From: Amphiura filiformis
Taxonomy: Eukaryota; Echinodermata; Ophiuroidea; Amphilepidida; Amphiuridae
Length of the DNA: 64,000 bases
Direction of reading: 5' to 3'
Assembly (NCBI RefSeq): GCF_039555335.1
Contig: NC_092647.1
Coordinates: forward strand, 13,416,094 to 13,480,093
A program made the translations under genes and the position numbers. The first letter of the stretch is position 1, and the number at the start of each line of letters is the position of its first letter. Below are positions 11,976 to 23,060 of the stretch, in pieces. A model generated the notes under the pieces. It saw only the letters and a list, made by a program, of their open reading frames with translations, was not told the origin of the DNA and ran no database searches.

Positions 11976-13010
11976 GTTTTGATCGATTTAATTGAGCCCA
12001 GGCTGATGGCATTCTTGATTGTAGATGGTAAGCAATTCCAGAACTTTGGAGCAATCACTGAAAAGGCTATCCCCAACACATTTCCGAATGCGAGGAATGG
12101 TAAAATTGACACTCTCACACTGTTGTTTGATGGGATCATTTATTAGTTTTTCAAACAAAACATCATGTATAACCAACTTTTAGGCTTAAACAGCTAAAAG
12201 TGATATCGTGCTAATGTATACAGATGCTTTTGAGTCGTTCTCAACTTTAATTTCCCCTCTTTTACAAAATAATTAACTTCTATAGTATTTTTTTAAGCTT
12301 TTCGGATATTAAATCAGTTAAATGTATGTATTAATGCCAAAATTGGTGGCGCTATTTAGTTACTGGAAATTACCCTTTCAAGCTTTTAATACAAATAATT
12401 CCTTTCATTGTTTGATAAAATATGTTTATAAAATGTCCTTGTTGCTTGTTTCACCTATTCCAGCTGTTTTAATGGCGGTATTAATCACCTAACCCTTGAA
12501 AATAAAGAAACATGATTTAGGATAAATAGCGCCATCTATAGTTTGCATTTAGTTAATAATGAAGCCAATTCTATATACATCAAACAGCGTGGACTTAGTA
12601 CTCATAGCATGTATGGAGCTCTTGACCGTGAGACACTTGGAAATGTACCGAGGAGAGAGTCCATTGAGGAACTTGTACACAAGCGCGAGTGTCTTGAACT
12701 TGATTCTCTCATGGAAGTCAATGAAGATCTCTTAAGAGTGGGCTCATATGATCAGACTTGGGCTTACGATATATGAGCTTGGCACATTTTTGTTATGCAC
12801 TTTCTGTAGTCTGGAGAGATCGTTCTGTGTTATTCCAGTGAGCGACATGTTACAGTAATCAAGACGTGAGAGGATGAGGGTTCTGACAGTATTTTGACAA
12901 GTATTGAAATCCAAATATGAAAGAATTCTGTTGATGTTTCTAATGAGCCCATTGACTGATTTACATAGTTGGGTGATGTATTGTAAGCATACATCAAACA
13001 CAAGGTCACG
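11976..13010 (-). mobile_element. Degraded C-terminal part of a second LINE, minus strand
   Basis: The minus strand encodes LINE-type C-terminal words. 13001-12744 gives SVNGLIRNINRI and SRLDYCNMSLTGI; 12740-12543 gives VYKFLNGLSPRYISK; 12139-11976 gives FSVIAPKFWNCLP. The frames are broken and about 400 bp (12140-12540) of unrelated DNA splits it. The series matches the post-RT region of CR1-like elements. It lies directly after the stop codon of the GCNT plus copy. Confidence 0.7.
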
Positions 13011-13025
13011 AACAGAAGTGCAGCA

Positions 13026-13233
13026 CTCTAAATTACAAGGATTTAAAAATAAACCCTTTTAAGGTTGTGATTAGGGACCATTCAATTTTAGATTTAAAAT
13101 TAATCTTATAGATTTGAATTTTAAATCTTAAAGATTTAATTTTAAATCTGTAAGATTTAATTTCAAATCTAATGCTTGATTGGTCCCTAATCACAGTCAC
13201 TTAGGATTAATTTTAAATCCTTGAAATTTAGAG
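13026..13233. mobile_element. 208-bp hairpin element
   Basis: Starts CTCTAAATT.CAAGGATTTAAA and ends with the inverse. Inner arms share GTGATTAGGGACCA and TGGTCCCTAATCAC around a core of AGATTTAAAATT repeats. A fold-back MITE is the likely explanation. Confidence 0.7.
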
Positions 13234-13830
13234 TGTGGATGGAAAAATCTCCATACCATCAAGAATAAGGCTAATATTTTTAAATGATGGGGAGATGGTG
13301 CCAGGAAAAACTCTTTAGTTTGAGCTTACATTTAATCATCCAAGTCTGTATCATTTGCAACACCAAATAAATTTGGATTTCATCAGCATATGTATTTCAC
13401 ATTATGTTGGATTTATTTTTCAAGATTATATAGTTATGGCACTTTTGGTTCCTATAAGGCCAATGCCTTCAATCAATGGGCAAAATTTAAAAAAATGTGG
13501 AGGCATTTCTATTTTGGACTTTAAAAAAGGCCCGTGTACACTCTTGGTTGGATTTGATCATATGTATTTCACATTATGTTGACGTAAGATTCTCCTAACA
13601 ACATTAGTATACATGTATATAGTACACAAAGCACAATGGCCAAGTTACAGACCCTTGAGGGAGACCATACTCCAAATGTATATCTTTAGAAAAAGTACCT
13701 GATACTAGTATTCTAAATGAACAATATATTATCAGCTATATACCAGTCATAGGCAGAACACCCAATACCAAAGTCATCTCCGAGCCTTTGCATTAAAATT
13801 TTGTGATCCACCGTGAAAAGCCCGTATGTA
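13234..13830. other. Unique AT-rich sequence, nothing recognised
   Basis: Short direct repeats such as ATATGTATTTCACATTATGT occur twice (about 13387 and 13559). No coding signal, RNA gene or mobile element was identified. Confidence 0.4.
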
Positions 13831-15290
13831 GATGTTATCTTCAGAAAGAAAAAGCACCCTGTGTAAATGCTATCTTCAGAAGAAGAAAGCACCCTGTGTA
13901 GATGTTATCTTCAGAAGATAGCACCCTGTGTAAATGCTATCTTCAGAAGAAAGCACCCTGTGAAAGTGTTATCTTCAGAAGAAAGCACCCTGTGTAAATG
14001 CTATCTTCAGAAGAAGAAAGCACCCTGTGTAAATCGAGGGCTTAGAGTAAGAACTAGCTATGTCCACAATTACATGTTACTCATTTCGGCAACAAATGGA
14101 TGGTTAATTCTGCCCTCCAAAATAAATGCAAGTGACTTTGGGGTATATGCATGGTCACTTAAACAGTTAGCATGGTTAGTTAGACGCAAGTGACCATTTA
14201 CATACCCCCAAAGTCACTTACATTATATTATAGAGAGCAGAATTAACCGTCAATTTGTTGCCGAAATGAGTAACATGTAATTGTGGATATAGCTAGTTCT
14301 TGCTCTAAGCCCTCGAAATGCTATCTTCAGATGAAAGCGCCCTGTGAAAATGCTATTTTCAGAAGAAGAAAGCACCCTGTGTAGATGTTATCTTCAGAAG
14401 ATAGCACCATGTGAAAATGTTATCATCAGAAGAAAGCACCCTGTGTATATGCCATCTTCAGAAGATAGCGCCCTGTGTAAGTGCTATCTTCAGAAGATAG
14501 CAGCCGGTGTAAATGCTATCTTCAGAAGAAGAAACACCCTGTGTAAATGCTATCTTCAGAAGATAGCAGCCTGTGTAAATGCTATCTTCAGAAGAAGAAA
14601 CACCCTGTGTAAATGCTATCTTCAGAAGATAGCACTCTGTGTAATTGTTATCTTCAGAAAATAGCACCCTGTGTAATTGTTATCTTCAGAAAATAGCACA
14701 CTGTATAAATGTTATCTTCAGAAGATAGCATCCTGTGTAATTGTTATCTTCAGAAGGTAGCACTCTGTGTAATTGTTATCTTCAGAAGATAGCACTCTAT
14801 GTAAATGCCATCTTCAGAAGATAGCACCCTGTGAAATGTTATCTTCAGAAGATAGCACCCTGTGCAATGTTATCTTCAGAAGATAGCACCCTGTGTAAAT
14901 GTTATCTTCAGAAGATAGCACCCTGTGTAATTGTTATCTTCAGAAGATAGCACCCTGTGTAATTGTTATCTTCTGAAGATAGCACACTGTATAAATGTTA
15001 TCTTCAGAAGATAGCATCCTGTGCAATTGTTATCTTCAGAAGGTAGCACCCTGTGTAATTGTTATCTTCAGAAGATAGCACCCTATGTAAATGCCATCTT
15101 CAGAAGATAGCACCTTGTGTAAATGTCATCTTCAGAAGATAGCACCCTGTGAAATGTTATCTTCAGAAGATAGCACCCTGTGAAATGTTATCTTCAGAAG
15201 ATAGCACCCTATGTAAATGCTATCTTTAGAAGATAGCACCCTGTGTAAATGCTATCTTCAGAAGATAGCACCCTGTGTAATTGTTACACA
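13831..15290. repeat. Satellite array, subfamily with GCTATC...GATAGC core
   Basis: Units of 32-35 bp related to array A. Many have ATGCTATCTTCAGAAGATAGC and a length variant AGAAGAAGAAAGCACC. It is interrupted by a MITE at 14035-14315. Confidence 0.95.
14035..14315. mobile_element. 281-bp MITE nested in the satellite, 4-bp target duplication
   Basis: A near-perfect inverted repeat beginning CGAGGGCTTAGAG and ending with its inverse. AAAT flanks it on both sides (14031-14034 and 14316-14319). Removing the element and one AAAT restores a normal satellite unit (GTGTAAATGCTATC). Non-coding. Confidence 0.88.
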
Positions 15291-15296
15291 CGGAGC

Positions 15297-15890
15297 TCAC
15301 GACTGAGCACAAATCTAAAAATGCATAAATGGGACCGAAAACACCGTGAACCAGGACTGGAAATCATCTGACAATTACATTATTGTTACAAAATAATTTA
15401 GGCCTGATTCTTGCAAATGAGAGAGCACAAACTACCAATGCACCAGTAGGCCTACTATCAAAACAACACGGAGCTGAAACACCGGGAACAACCACAGGAA
15501 ACCATCCAAAAATGCATTCAATGTTCCAAAATAATTTAAATCTTGCAAAGTAACAAAAACAAATGAAAGCACAAATCAACCAATGCACAATTACTATCAA
15601 AACAACACGGAACCGAAAACATCGGGAACCACCACAGGAAACCATCCAATAATGCATTTTTGTTCCAAACTAAATTAGAATAATAAAAACACATGAAAAA
15701 GAAATTCAATCATCAGAAATAGCTCATTTTGGTACAAAATTATTATTTTGATTTATTCATCAAATTACAAAAACCAATGAAAACAAAGATCATGCAATGT
15801 TTGGCATGTTCAAAACAATATGGAGCCTAAAACACTGGGAACCACCGCTGGAAAACATCTAAAAATCTCATTTTTGTTCAAAAATAATAC
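15297..15890. repeat. Imperfect tandem repeat, about four copies
   Basis: The recurring block is ACAACACGGA.C.GAAAACA, GGGAACCACCACAGGAAACC, ATCCAAAAATGCAT, then a variable AT-rich spacer. Period is roughly 140-190 bp and the copies are diverged. Confidence 0.7.
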
Positions 15891-15914
15891 AAATCTATAA
15901 ATCACCAAAAAATG

Positions 15915-16135
15915 ATAATGCCAACCCCTGCCAGATTGACACTTGCCAACCTGGTACAATTGGCAGATGCCAATGATTTCTGACACTCTGGATATTGATG
16001 GCAAATGCCAATTTGGCCCGTGACTGCAAATGCCTGGTTGTATGCAGACACCTTGCACATTCATCTGTGTCGAACCTGGCAAATGCCACATTGGTATCAG
16101 TTGGCAAGTGCCAACCTGGCACTAGGTGGCATATT
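15915..16135. repeat. Cluster of TTGGCA/TGCCAA words
   Basis: Multiple TGCCAA, TTGGCA and TGGCAA words, including the palindromes TTGGCAGATGCCAA and TTGGCAAGTGCCAA. They resemble nuclear factor I half-sites but with 4-base rather than 5-base spacing. Probably a short diverged repeat. Confidence 0.45.
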
Positions 16136-16530
16136 TTCCCTGTGTATCAGAAGTCTGCATGAATTTGCAATACTTCATTTCAGTTGGGTTTACATGATAA
16201 TAGTTATGAATTAAACTTTGACGCTCATTCCTAAAATAATTACACACTAGAACAAAATGCAGCTCATCTTCGACTGTAATGATAATTTATCCCTGTGTAA
16301 ATTATATCGTCAGTAGATTGTACCCTTGAGTAAATGTTATCTTGAGTAGATAAGCAGCCTTGTGTAAATTTTATCTTAAGGGTAAATGCGGTATTATTGG
16401 TCCAGGAAAGTTTCCCGGTTGGTCGAAGCAGCCCCATCCCCCATAAAGTCGATTTTCATTGTCTAAATCTATATATTATTGGAAAATAACACTTTGATGG
16501 TTTGCAAATGTTCATTCTACAAATCATATA
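16136..16530. other. Sequence between satellites, nothing recognised
   Basis: Contains a few strongly diverged satellite units at 16290-16385 (ATATCGTCAGTAGAT and similar). No gene. Confidence 0.4.
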
Positions 16531-17680
16531 CTTTGATAACTCACTTGATTTATTGTTGCTAATGAGTTATGTACGTTTTACAAAAGTGTTGTTGTTTCAG
16601 TCCTCTTTACAACATAACTCAAGAACCACAGGACCTACAAAAGTATATCTGTGATATTTCTGTGATATTTGAATTTTTCTACAAACTCGCTATGAAATGA
16701 TCAATGCAAATTTTGCCAAAGCGCGCTACCATTCGCAAGATGCTGTGAACTACCAAATCGCAACAATTTAAAATAGTTGCTAACCTTAAGTAACCTTATG
16801 CTATCTTCAATATATAACACCCTTGTGTAAATGCTATCTTCAGAAGATAGCACTCGGTGTACATGCTATCTTCAGAAGATAGCACTCTGTGTACATGCTA
16901 TCTTCAGAAGATAGCACTCTGTGTATATGCTATCTTCAGAAGATAGCACTCTGTGTACATGCTATCTTCAGAAGATATCACTCTGTGTATATGTGTTATC
17001 TTCAGAGGATAGCACTCTGTGTACATGCTATCTTCAGAAGATAGCACTCTGTGGACATCATGCGCGTACGCAGGAATTTCTAAAGGGGGGTGTGATGATA
17101 AAAAGTAACAAAATAAAGAAATGACCGCTTTGATAACTCACTTGATTTATTGTTGCTAATGAGTTATGTACGTTTTACAAAAGTGTTGTTGTTTCAGTCC
17201 TCTTTACAACATAACTCAAGAACCACAGGACCTACAAAAGTATATCTGTGATATTTCTGTGATATTTGAATTTTTCTACAAACTCGCTATGAAATGATCA
17301 ATGCAAATTTTGCCAAAGCGCGCTACCATTCGCAAGATGCTGTGAACTACCAAATCGCAACAATTTAAAATAGTTGCTAACCTTAAGTAACCTTATGCTA
17401 TCTTCAATATATAACACCCTTGTGTAAATGCTATCTTCAGAAGATAGCACTCGGTGTACATGCTATCTTCAGAAGATAGCACTCTGTGTACATGCTATCT
17501 TCAGAAGATAGCACTCTGTGTATATGCTATCTTCAGAAGATAGCACTCTGTGTACATGCTATCTTCAGAAGATATCACTCTGTGTATATATGTTATCTTC
17601 AGAGGATAGCACTCTGTGTACATGCTATCTTCAGAAGATAGCACTCTGTGTACATGCTATCTTCAGAAGATAGCACTCTG
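16531..17680. repeat. Recent direct duplication, 597-bp offset
   Basis: The block starting CTTTGATAACTCACTTGATT at 16531 is repeated almost without change from 17128. Each copy contains about 280 bp of unique sequence followed by satellite units. The copies diverge where GTGGACATCATGCGCG replaces GTGGACAACTGG. Confidence 0.92.
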
Positions 17681-17840
17681 TGGACAACTGGACATACTAT
17701 CTTCAGAAGATAGCACTCGGTGTACATGCTATCTTCAGACGATAGCACTCTGTGTACATACTATCTTCAGAAGATAGCACTCTGTGTACATGCTATCTTC
17801 AGAAGATAGCACTCTGTGTACATGCTATCTTCAGAATATA
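16800..17840. repeat. Satellite array, ACTCTGTGTACAT subfamily
   Basis: 32-bp units with GCTATCTTCAGAAGATAGC, a 19-base inverted repeat about a single base, then ACTCTGTGTACAT. It is intermediate in sequence between array A and the 33-bp array at 24945-31770. About 290 bp of unique sequence is interleaved by the duplication. Confidence 0.93.
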
Positions 17841-17887
17841 ACATAAATGTAATGTTATTTATATTATTGTTCTTCCTCGATTTGATG

Positions 17888-18416
17888 CCCGGGGTCACTC
17901 CCGTTGTGGCCTGTACATCATCTGCGAGAAAAAAAGGCGTATAAGGGGTAGTTTTTCGTCCATATAGGCACGATACGCGCGTATCGTGTTTAGGGTGTCA
18001 AAAATATGACAAATTTGAAGGAAAAAAAAGGGTAGCAAAATTGCAATGTGCTAATACGCGGAAAGGGTATGTAAATTGGATAGATCGACAGATAAATATG
18101 AAAGGTGAAATGCTCTTCAAAAAGCATAAATTTGTGGTGGAAATTTTCCAGAAAATCCCGGAGAAAATAACCATAATGACGAGTACCAGTCGCCAAAACA
18201 AACCATGTTTACGGTGTGTGAAATACCACAACAATCCTTTAGGGTATTAAATTTGATGCAAGGAATAAAATCCCTGTTTAGGGTATGAAAACATGCGTGT
18301 GTTACCTGTTTAGGGTATTGTTAGCCAATGGTTAAATCCTTGTTTAGGGTGCTTTTCAAATGTTGATTCACGCGGATGAAGTACAGGCCACAAAGGGAGT
18401 AGCCCCCCCCCCCGGG
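17888..18416. mobile_element. 529-bp hAT-like MITE with an 8-bp target duplication
   Basis: Terminal inverted repeats CCCGGGGTCACTCCC ... GGGAGT.GCCCCC...CCCGGG. ATTTGATG flanks both ends (17880-17887, 18417-18424). Internal words TTTAGGGTGT and GATACGCGCGTATC recur in the copy at 33987-34305. Non-coding. Confidence 0.88.
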
Positions 18417-18439
18417 ATTTGATGTCAGTTTGTCACATT

Positions 18440-18619
18440 TGGGTATTTCAGTTGAAATTCATAAACCTCGTATGGAAGACATGACTTCAATATCCCACAC
18501 AGGGGTGTAGATTCACCCATTCAGGTAACGCCATTTGGAATTCTCACTCCCTGTGTGGAAGATTAAAGTCATGTCTTTCATAAGGGGTTGTATGGATTTC
18601 AACTGGAATTATAGCCCAT
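18440..18619. mobile_element. 180-bp hairpin element
   Basis: Arms TTTCAGTTGAAATTCATA and inverse of CCAGTTGAAATCCATA, with AAGACATGACTT inside. A half copy lies at about 38780-38930. Confidence 0.6.
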
Positions 18620-18663
18620 AGGCATATTATACGGATGATGAAAATCTTATATCGCAATCTATC

Positions 18664-19334
18664 TTAAGGGAACTGGAATGAGCGTTTTGAGCGTTTCGAC
18701 AGTATTTTTTGTGGACATGAGAGCACATCAGACCTATCGAATTGCATTCTGAATACGAAGAATGTCTTTCTGATATCAAATAAATTTCATTTTATGAAAT
18801 TTACGATATAATACAAATTTTATGACAAATTGATAACATTTGATATTTTTCGCATTTATGAGATATAACAGTCCTCGAAGTAAATTTTATAAATTTAATG
18901 ATATATTCTTAAAATGTATGTATCTGGGAGGAAAAGCCGACGATCAATTGAAAAATCTGACCTTTCATATTGAAGAAATGGATTTTTTTTCCCCAAAAGA
19001 CCTTTTTCATTTTGGTGTTTTGGGGAAAAAAAAATCCATTTTCAATACGAAAGGTCAAAATTTTCAATTGATCGTCGGCTTTTCATCCCACCCACATACA
19101 CTTCAAATATAAATCATCAGATTTATAAATTTTTCTTCGAGTACTATTAAATATCAAAAATATCAACTTTTAATGATTTGCCATAAAATGTATATTACAT
19201 TGCGAATTTCAAAAAATCAAAATTATTTGATATCAGAAGGACATTCTTTGTATTCAGAATGCAATTCGATATGTCTGATGTGCTCTCATGTCCAAAAATA
19301 AATACTGCCCAAACGTTCATACCCCTTACCTTAA
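18664..19334. mobile_element. About 670-bp fold-back element with arms of roughly 330 bp
   Basis: The left arm (TTAAGGGAACTGG, TGGACATGAGAGCACATCAG) is mirrored by the right arm (CTGATGTGCTCTCATGTCCA ... CCTTAA). The centre is CCCCAAAAGACC...GGTGTTTTGGGG. A related central piece lies at 56150-56440. Reading frames inside are by-products. Confidence 0.85.
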
Positions 19335-19483
19335 AAAATAAAATATTATCTAACATCTGTATGATGGTGAAATACACCACCCCTCTTTGATGCATACATT
19401 ATGCTTCGCTTCATGTGCCTTCCATTCAAAGTTTTTTTTTCGAGATACTAATATTTTTCCACCACAACACAATACATTAACTA

Positions 19484-20004
19484 TTGTAAAATGGGGTAAC
19501 TTCGGTCAGCGGGGTAACTTTGGTCAGTCGAATATATTTTTTTAAATTGTCATATTTTTATACAGCAATATTGTTTTTAGTCATATTTGGTGTCAATTTG
19601 TTAAGAAATATATTTGGAAGAAATCAGGAATTTTGACCAAAACATTTTTTTCAGAAAATATAATTATTTCTTTTTGTGATCAAGGATGTTTGCTTGATTA
19701 ATTTTGCAAGGGGTCAAATGTCACAAAAAACAACAACTTGCCCATATACAGCGAAGAACAATTTTTTTAATTTTTTTCCTTCGTGAATGTAATACTCTGC
19801 CAAAGTTGCCCCAAATGCGGGGTAATGGTTAGGCTATTTTTTAACCCCTAGGGCACCCTTAAAAAATTATTAAATTTTTTTTCAACTTCAAAGTGACGAA
19901 GGGAGCCCTAATGTCACAAAAAAGAGATAATTAGAAATACAATTGGTTTTGTTTGGAGTGGTTTAAAAACTCTCAAAAGTGCCCAAATTTACCCCATTTT
20001 ACGG
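19484..20004. mobile_element. 521-bp TIR element flanked by TA, overlapping the GCNT minus 3' end
   Basis: Ends TTGTAAAATGGGGTAA and TTACCCCATTTTACGG, flanked by TA on each side (19482-19483, 20005-20006). GGGGTAACTT.GGTCAG is repeated inside. The stop codon of the minus GCNT copy (19989-19991) lies in the right terminus. Confidence 0.78.
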
Positions 20005-20916
20005 TATATAGGCTTTACCACATCCGTGGTTTGGGTTGGTTTTGAGTCTTGTTGCCAGTAATAATCTGTTACTGGAAAGTTCTGCCAATTTTTGAAATCT
20101 TCAGAATGATATGTTCTGTAATCTAACAGCTCTTCCATACATTGTATGGCGATTGGATCAGATTCATAGTCCAACTTATTAACAAATAACTGCGGAGTTC
20201 TGTAAAAATGTTTCAGATAACCTGCAGAAAAAAAGACATAGTCCATTTGCCTTCTTTCCAATACACTTGGGACGGTCCCCAAACTTCATGTGATGCTGGC
20301 CTCGTTTACGAAAGCGGACGTTGCAGTCCATAGAAGGCTGGACATGTCCACCTGGAGCATAGGGCAGCCTATTTAATGCAGGTGTGAAGTATTCATCGGA
20401 CACATAGACATCCTTTAACCAATATAGGAAATCCTTCGCAACTCTGTCGTAAATTGTAAAGTTAGCAAATTCTCGAGTTGCTGCAATATACGTGTCCCCT
20501 CCATAGAGTTTAATATTGTGTGGTGCTGTCCCAGTTCCGTTTGTCTTTTGAAATCGTCGTCTTTCATTCCCGGTGTCCTTCCTTTGGTAGCCTTCTATAC
20601 AATTGTGATTGTTATATGCTTTCAACTGCTGCACTATCTCAAAATTTGTTTTCAAAGGGAAATCCATACCACATAGATTTAATATATACCTCCATTGAAC
20701 AGGGTGGTTTAAAAGATCTTCTACACAATGTAGATCTGCCAATAAAGCTTCATATGATCCCCATTTGACGTTTTCATGTTTAGAAGTGATGAACACGTTG
20801 TTGAAACACTGTGATAAAGTCCGAATTGCTTTGTGAAATTGGGGAGGAGATTTTTTGTCAACGTGTATACAGTAGACATTTTGAGGCTGGTAGATTGCTC
20901 GCAATAATCGTTCTAC
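19989..20916 (-). pseudogene. GCNT minus copy, exon 4 (frameshifted)
   Basis: Starts VERLLRAIYQPQNVYCIHVD. The frame breaks at about 20222-20235 by one extra T and resumes to the stop. The tail after WQQ (DSKPTQTTDVVKPIYRKMG) is not shared with the plus copy, and its final codons lie in the terminus of the element at 19484-20004. Confidence 0.78.
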
Positions 20917-20983
20917 CTAAAAAATAACAATAAGCGTGGAATTAATTACATTATTTCTAAAACAAAGTAGGCCTACAATGTTT

Positions 20984-21777
20984 CGGCTAATAAAAGTTCT
21001 TTGCCAAGACCAAAGGAAAAACATACGTTTTTCTGCTGACAGTTTCGCCAGAAACCTTCTGGCTTTCTCAAAGCGATTGATGTTGTTATTGATCCATCTG
21101 CTTGGAGCGGGAATCCCGGCCGGATGTTATTGTTTTACCGGAAGTACTCCTGTCTCCAACGTTGGTCTTGAGCAGACGATCAAAGATGTGGCTTAGAAAG
21201 AATGTCCCCTCGTCTCTGTTCATGGTGTTGTCTCCTCTCTTGCGAATCCATACTGATTCCTTGACCCATCGTGCCCTGCGGTTTTCTTCCCTATCAAGGA
21301 TTGATGAGCTGTCCCACTCTATTAAATGGATGGCCCTTGACACGTGATCTGTGATGGCTGATTTGTTAATTTCGGTGAGCGATTCCTTTCTCTTAGATCG
21401 TGTGTTTTTAAGTTGGATAGCTTTTTCCGCTTCTCTTTTGTGTTCATTTAATAGACTGGGACAGCTCATCCCCGGGAGCTCATCAATCCTTGATAGGGAA
21501 GAAAACCGCATTGCAAGATGGATCAAGGAATCAGTATGGATTCACAAGAGAGGAGACAACACCATGAACAGAGACGAGGGGACATTCTTTCTAAGCCACA
21601 TCTTTGATCCTCTGCTCAAGACCAAAATTGGAGACAGGAGTACTTCCGGTAAAACAATAACATTCGGCCGGGATTCCCTCTCCAAATAGATGGATCAATA
21701 ACAAACTGTCTGCAGAAAACTGTCAGCAGTAAAAGTTTTTCCTTTGGTCTTGGCAAAGAACTTTTATTAGCTGTTTA
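20984..21777 (-). mobile_element. Penelope-like retroelement 3' fragment with an inverted partial copy
   Basis: The minus strand at 21475-21080 encodes SAITDHVSRAIHLIEWDS, REENRRARWVKESVWIRKR and NTMNRDEGTFFLSHIFDRLL. This matches the stretch near the GIY-YIG endonuclease end of Penelope-like elements. The plus strand at 21476-21777 encodes the same block again, so the two copies form an inverted repeat. The outer ends are mirrored too (AATAAAAGTTCTTTGCCAAG). No reverse transcriptase remains. Family assignment is from remembered motif patterns. Confidence 0.6.
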
Positions 21778-22060
21778 ATCAACAGACCTGATGAACCTCT
21801 TCAGTCAAAGTACAGTGTATGTTATAATAGGCTATTTTATTTGAAATTCATTTTGGATCAAGGTAGGGCAAAATTTCATAATTTTGCGCGCTTCGCGAGC
21901 CCATCAAATAGCAAAATTCACATTAATTTTGGGATAAACTAGTCTGAAATTAAAACTGTCGACAGCATATACCTGTCTAACTTATTAAAATGTTTAAATT
22001 ATTGCTGGGATTTTTCTCTTTTGAATGAGCTTTTTTAAAAGCTTGAATGTTATAATGATA
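21778..22060. other. Rest of GCNT minus-copy intron 3, nothing recognised
   Basis: AT-rich. The stretch at 21866-21950 (GCGCGCTTCGCGAGCCCATC, AAATAGCAAAA) resembles one at 52740-52850 and is a dispersed repeat. Confidence 0.35.
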
Positions 22061-22154
22061 TGGAGAAAATTTCGTATAGAATAGGGTTATGTATTTCATG
22101 GAAAGGCTACACATATCTGGTCTTAGCAGTTTATACAGACAGTGACAGTGTTTT

Positions 22155-22178
22155 ATGTCATCATCATCATCAACATCA

Positions 22179-22216
<38 letters not shown>

Positions 22217-22360
22217 GTCGTCGTCGTCGTCGTCATCGTCATCGTCATCGTCATCATTGTCATCGTCATCGTCATTGTCGTCGTCGTCATCATCGTCATC
22301 GTCATCGTCGTCATCGTCATCATCGTCGTCATCATCGTCATCATCGTCATCGTCATAATT
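22155..22360 (+). repeat. CATCGT/CGT microsatellite in a GCNT pseudogene intron
   Basis: About 200 bp of TCATCG, TCG and TCA trinucleotides, starting about 22 bases beyond the exon 3 donor on the minus strand. The plus copy has only a short ATA/ATG run in the same place. Confidence 0.97.
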
Positions 22361-22381
22361 GTTTAAATTTGGTTGCTTTAC

Positions 22382-22510
22382 CTGTGCTGCATTCTTGTAG
22401 ACCACCATACTGTATGCGATAGGGAATTCAGCCTCATCCTCTGATAATGGCTGCTGTGGATACATTCGACCATGTTTATATTTATCACAATTATGAGCCC
22501 ACTCTGCCAC
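22382..22510 (-). pseudogene. GCNT minus copy, exon 3
   Basis: 43 codons differing from the plus copy mainly by EFPIAY for EYPIAY. The donor (CAG|GTAAAG) is intact. Reading through the donor runs straight into the CATCGT microsatellite, which creates an artefactual poly-Asp frame. Confidence 0.8.
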
Positions 22511-22619
22511 CTGTAGAAAGGTAATAAACACACAAATTAGCAGCTTCAAATCATAATCAGACCCGATTGTCAGACTCATCTTCTCACCAACTTTACCCCA
22601 TCAAATTGCAGATTTTTGG

Positions 22620-23030
22620 TGAATGAATGAAGAATGAATGATTGGGTGATTGATTGTTTGATTGATTGATTGATTAATTGATAGTGAGTGAGTGAGTGAG
22701 TGAGTGATGATTGAGTGATTGAGTGAATGAGTGAGTGATTGGGTGATTGAGGGGGTGATTGAGGGGGTGAGTGTGTGATTGGGTGAGTGAATGATTGATT
22801 GATTGATTGGTTGTGAGTGCGTGAGTGAGTGAGTGATTGAGTGGGTGAGTGGATGAGTGGATGAGGGGGTGAGTGGGTGATTGATTGATTGATTGATTGT
22901 GAGTGAGTGAGTGAGTGAGTGAGTGAGTGAGTGAGTGAGTGAGTGAGTGAGTGAGTGGGGGTGGGGGTGAGTGAGTGAGTGAGTGAGTGAGTGAGTGAGT
23001 GGGGGTGCGAGTGAGTGCAGTGAGGATGGT
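22620..23030 (+). repeat. TGAG/ATTG tetranucleotide array in GCNT pseudogene intron 2
   Basis: About 400 bp of GAGT and GATT tetranucleotides with a few G-rich interruptions. It fills most of the 550-bp intron. Confidence 0.95.
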
Positions 23031-23060
23031 TAGTGAGTGTATAGCCAGCGTCAATTTTAC

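Noticed and set aside
18840..19112. 90-residue frame
   Set aside because: Lies wholly in the palindromic centre of a fold-back element.
22155..22560. Poly-Asp, poly-Ser and His/Arg frames
   Set aside because: They are trinucleotide-repeat translations. The poly-Asp frame is GCNT exon 3 read through its intact splice donor.
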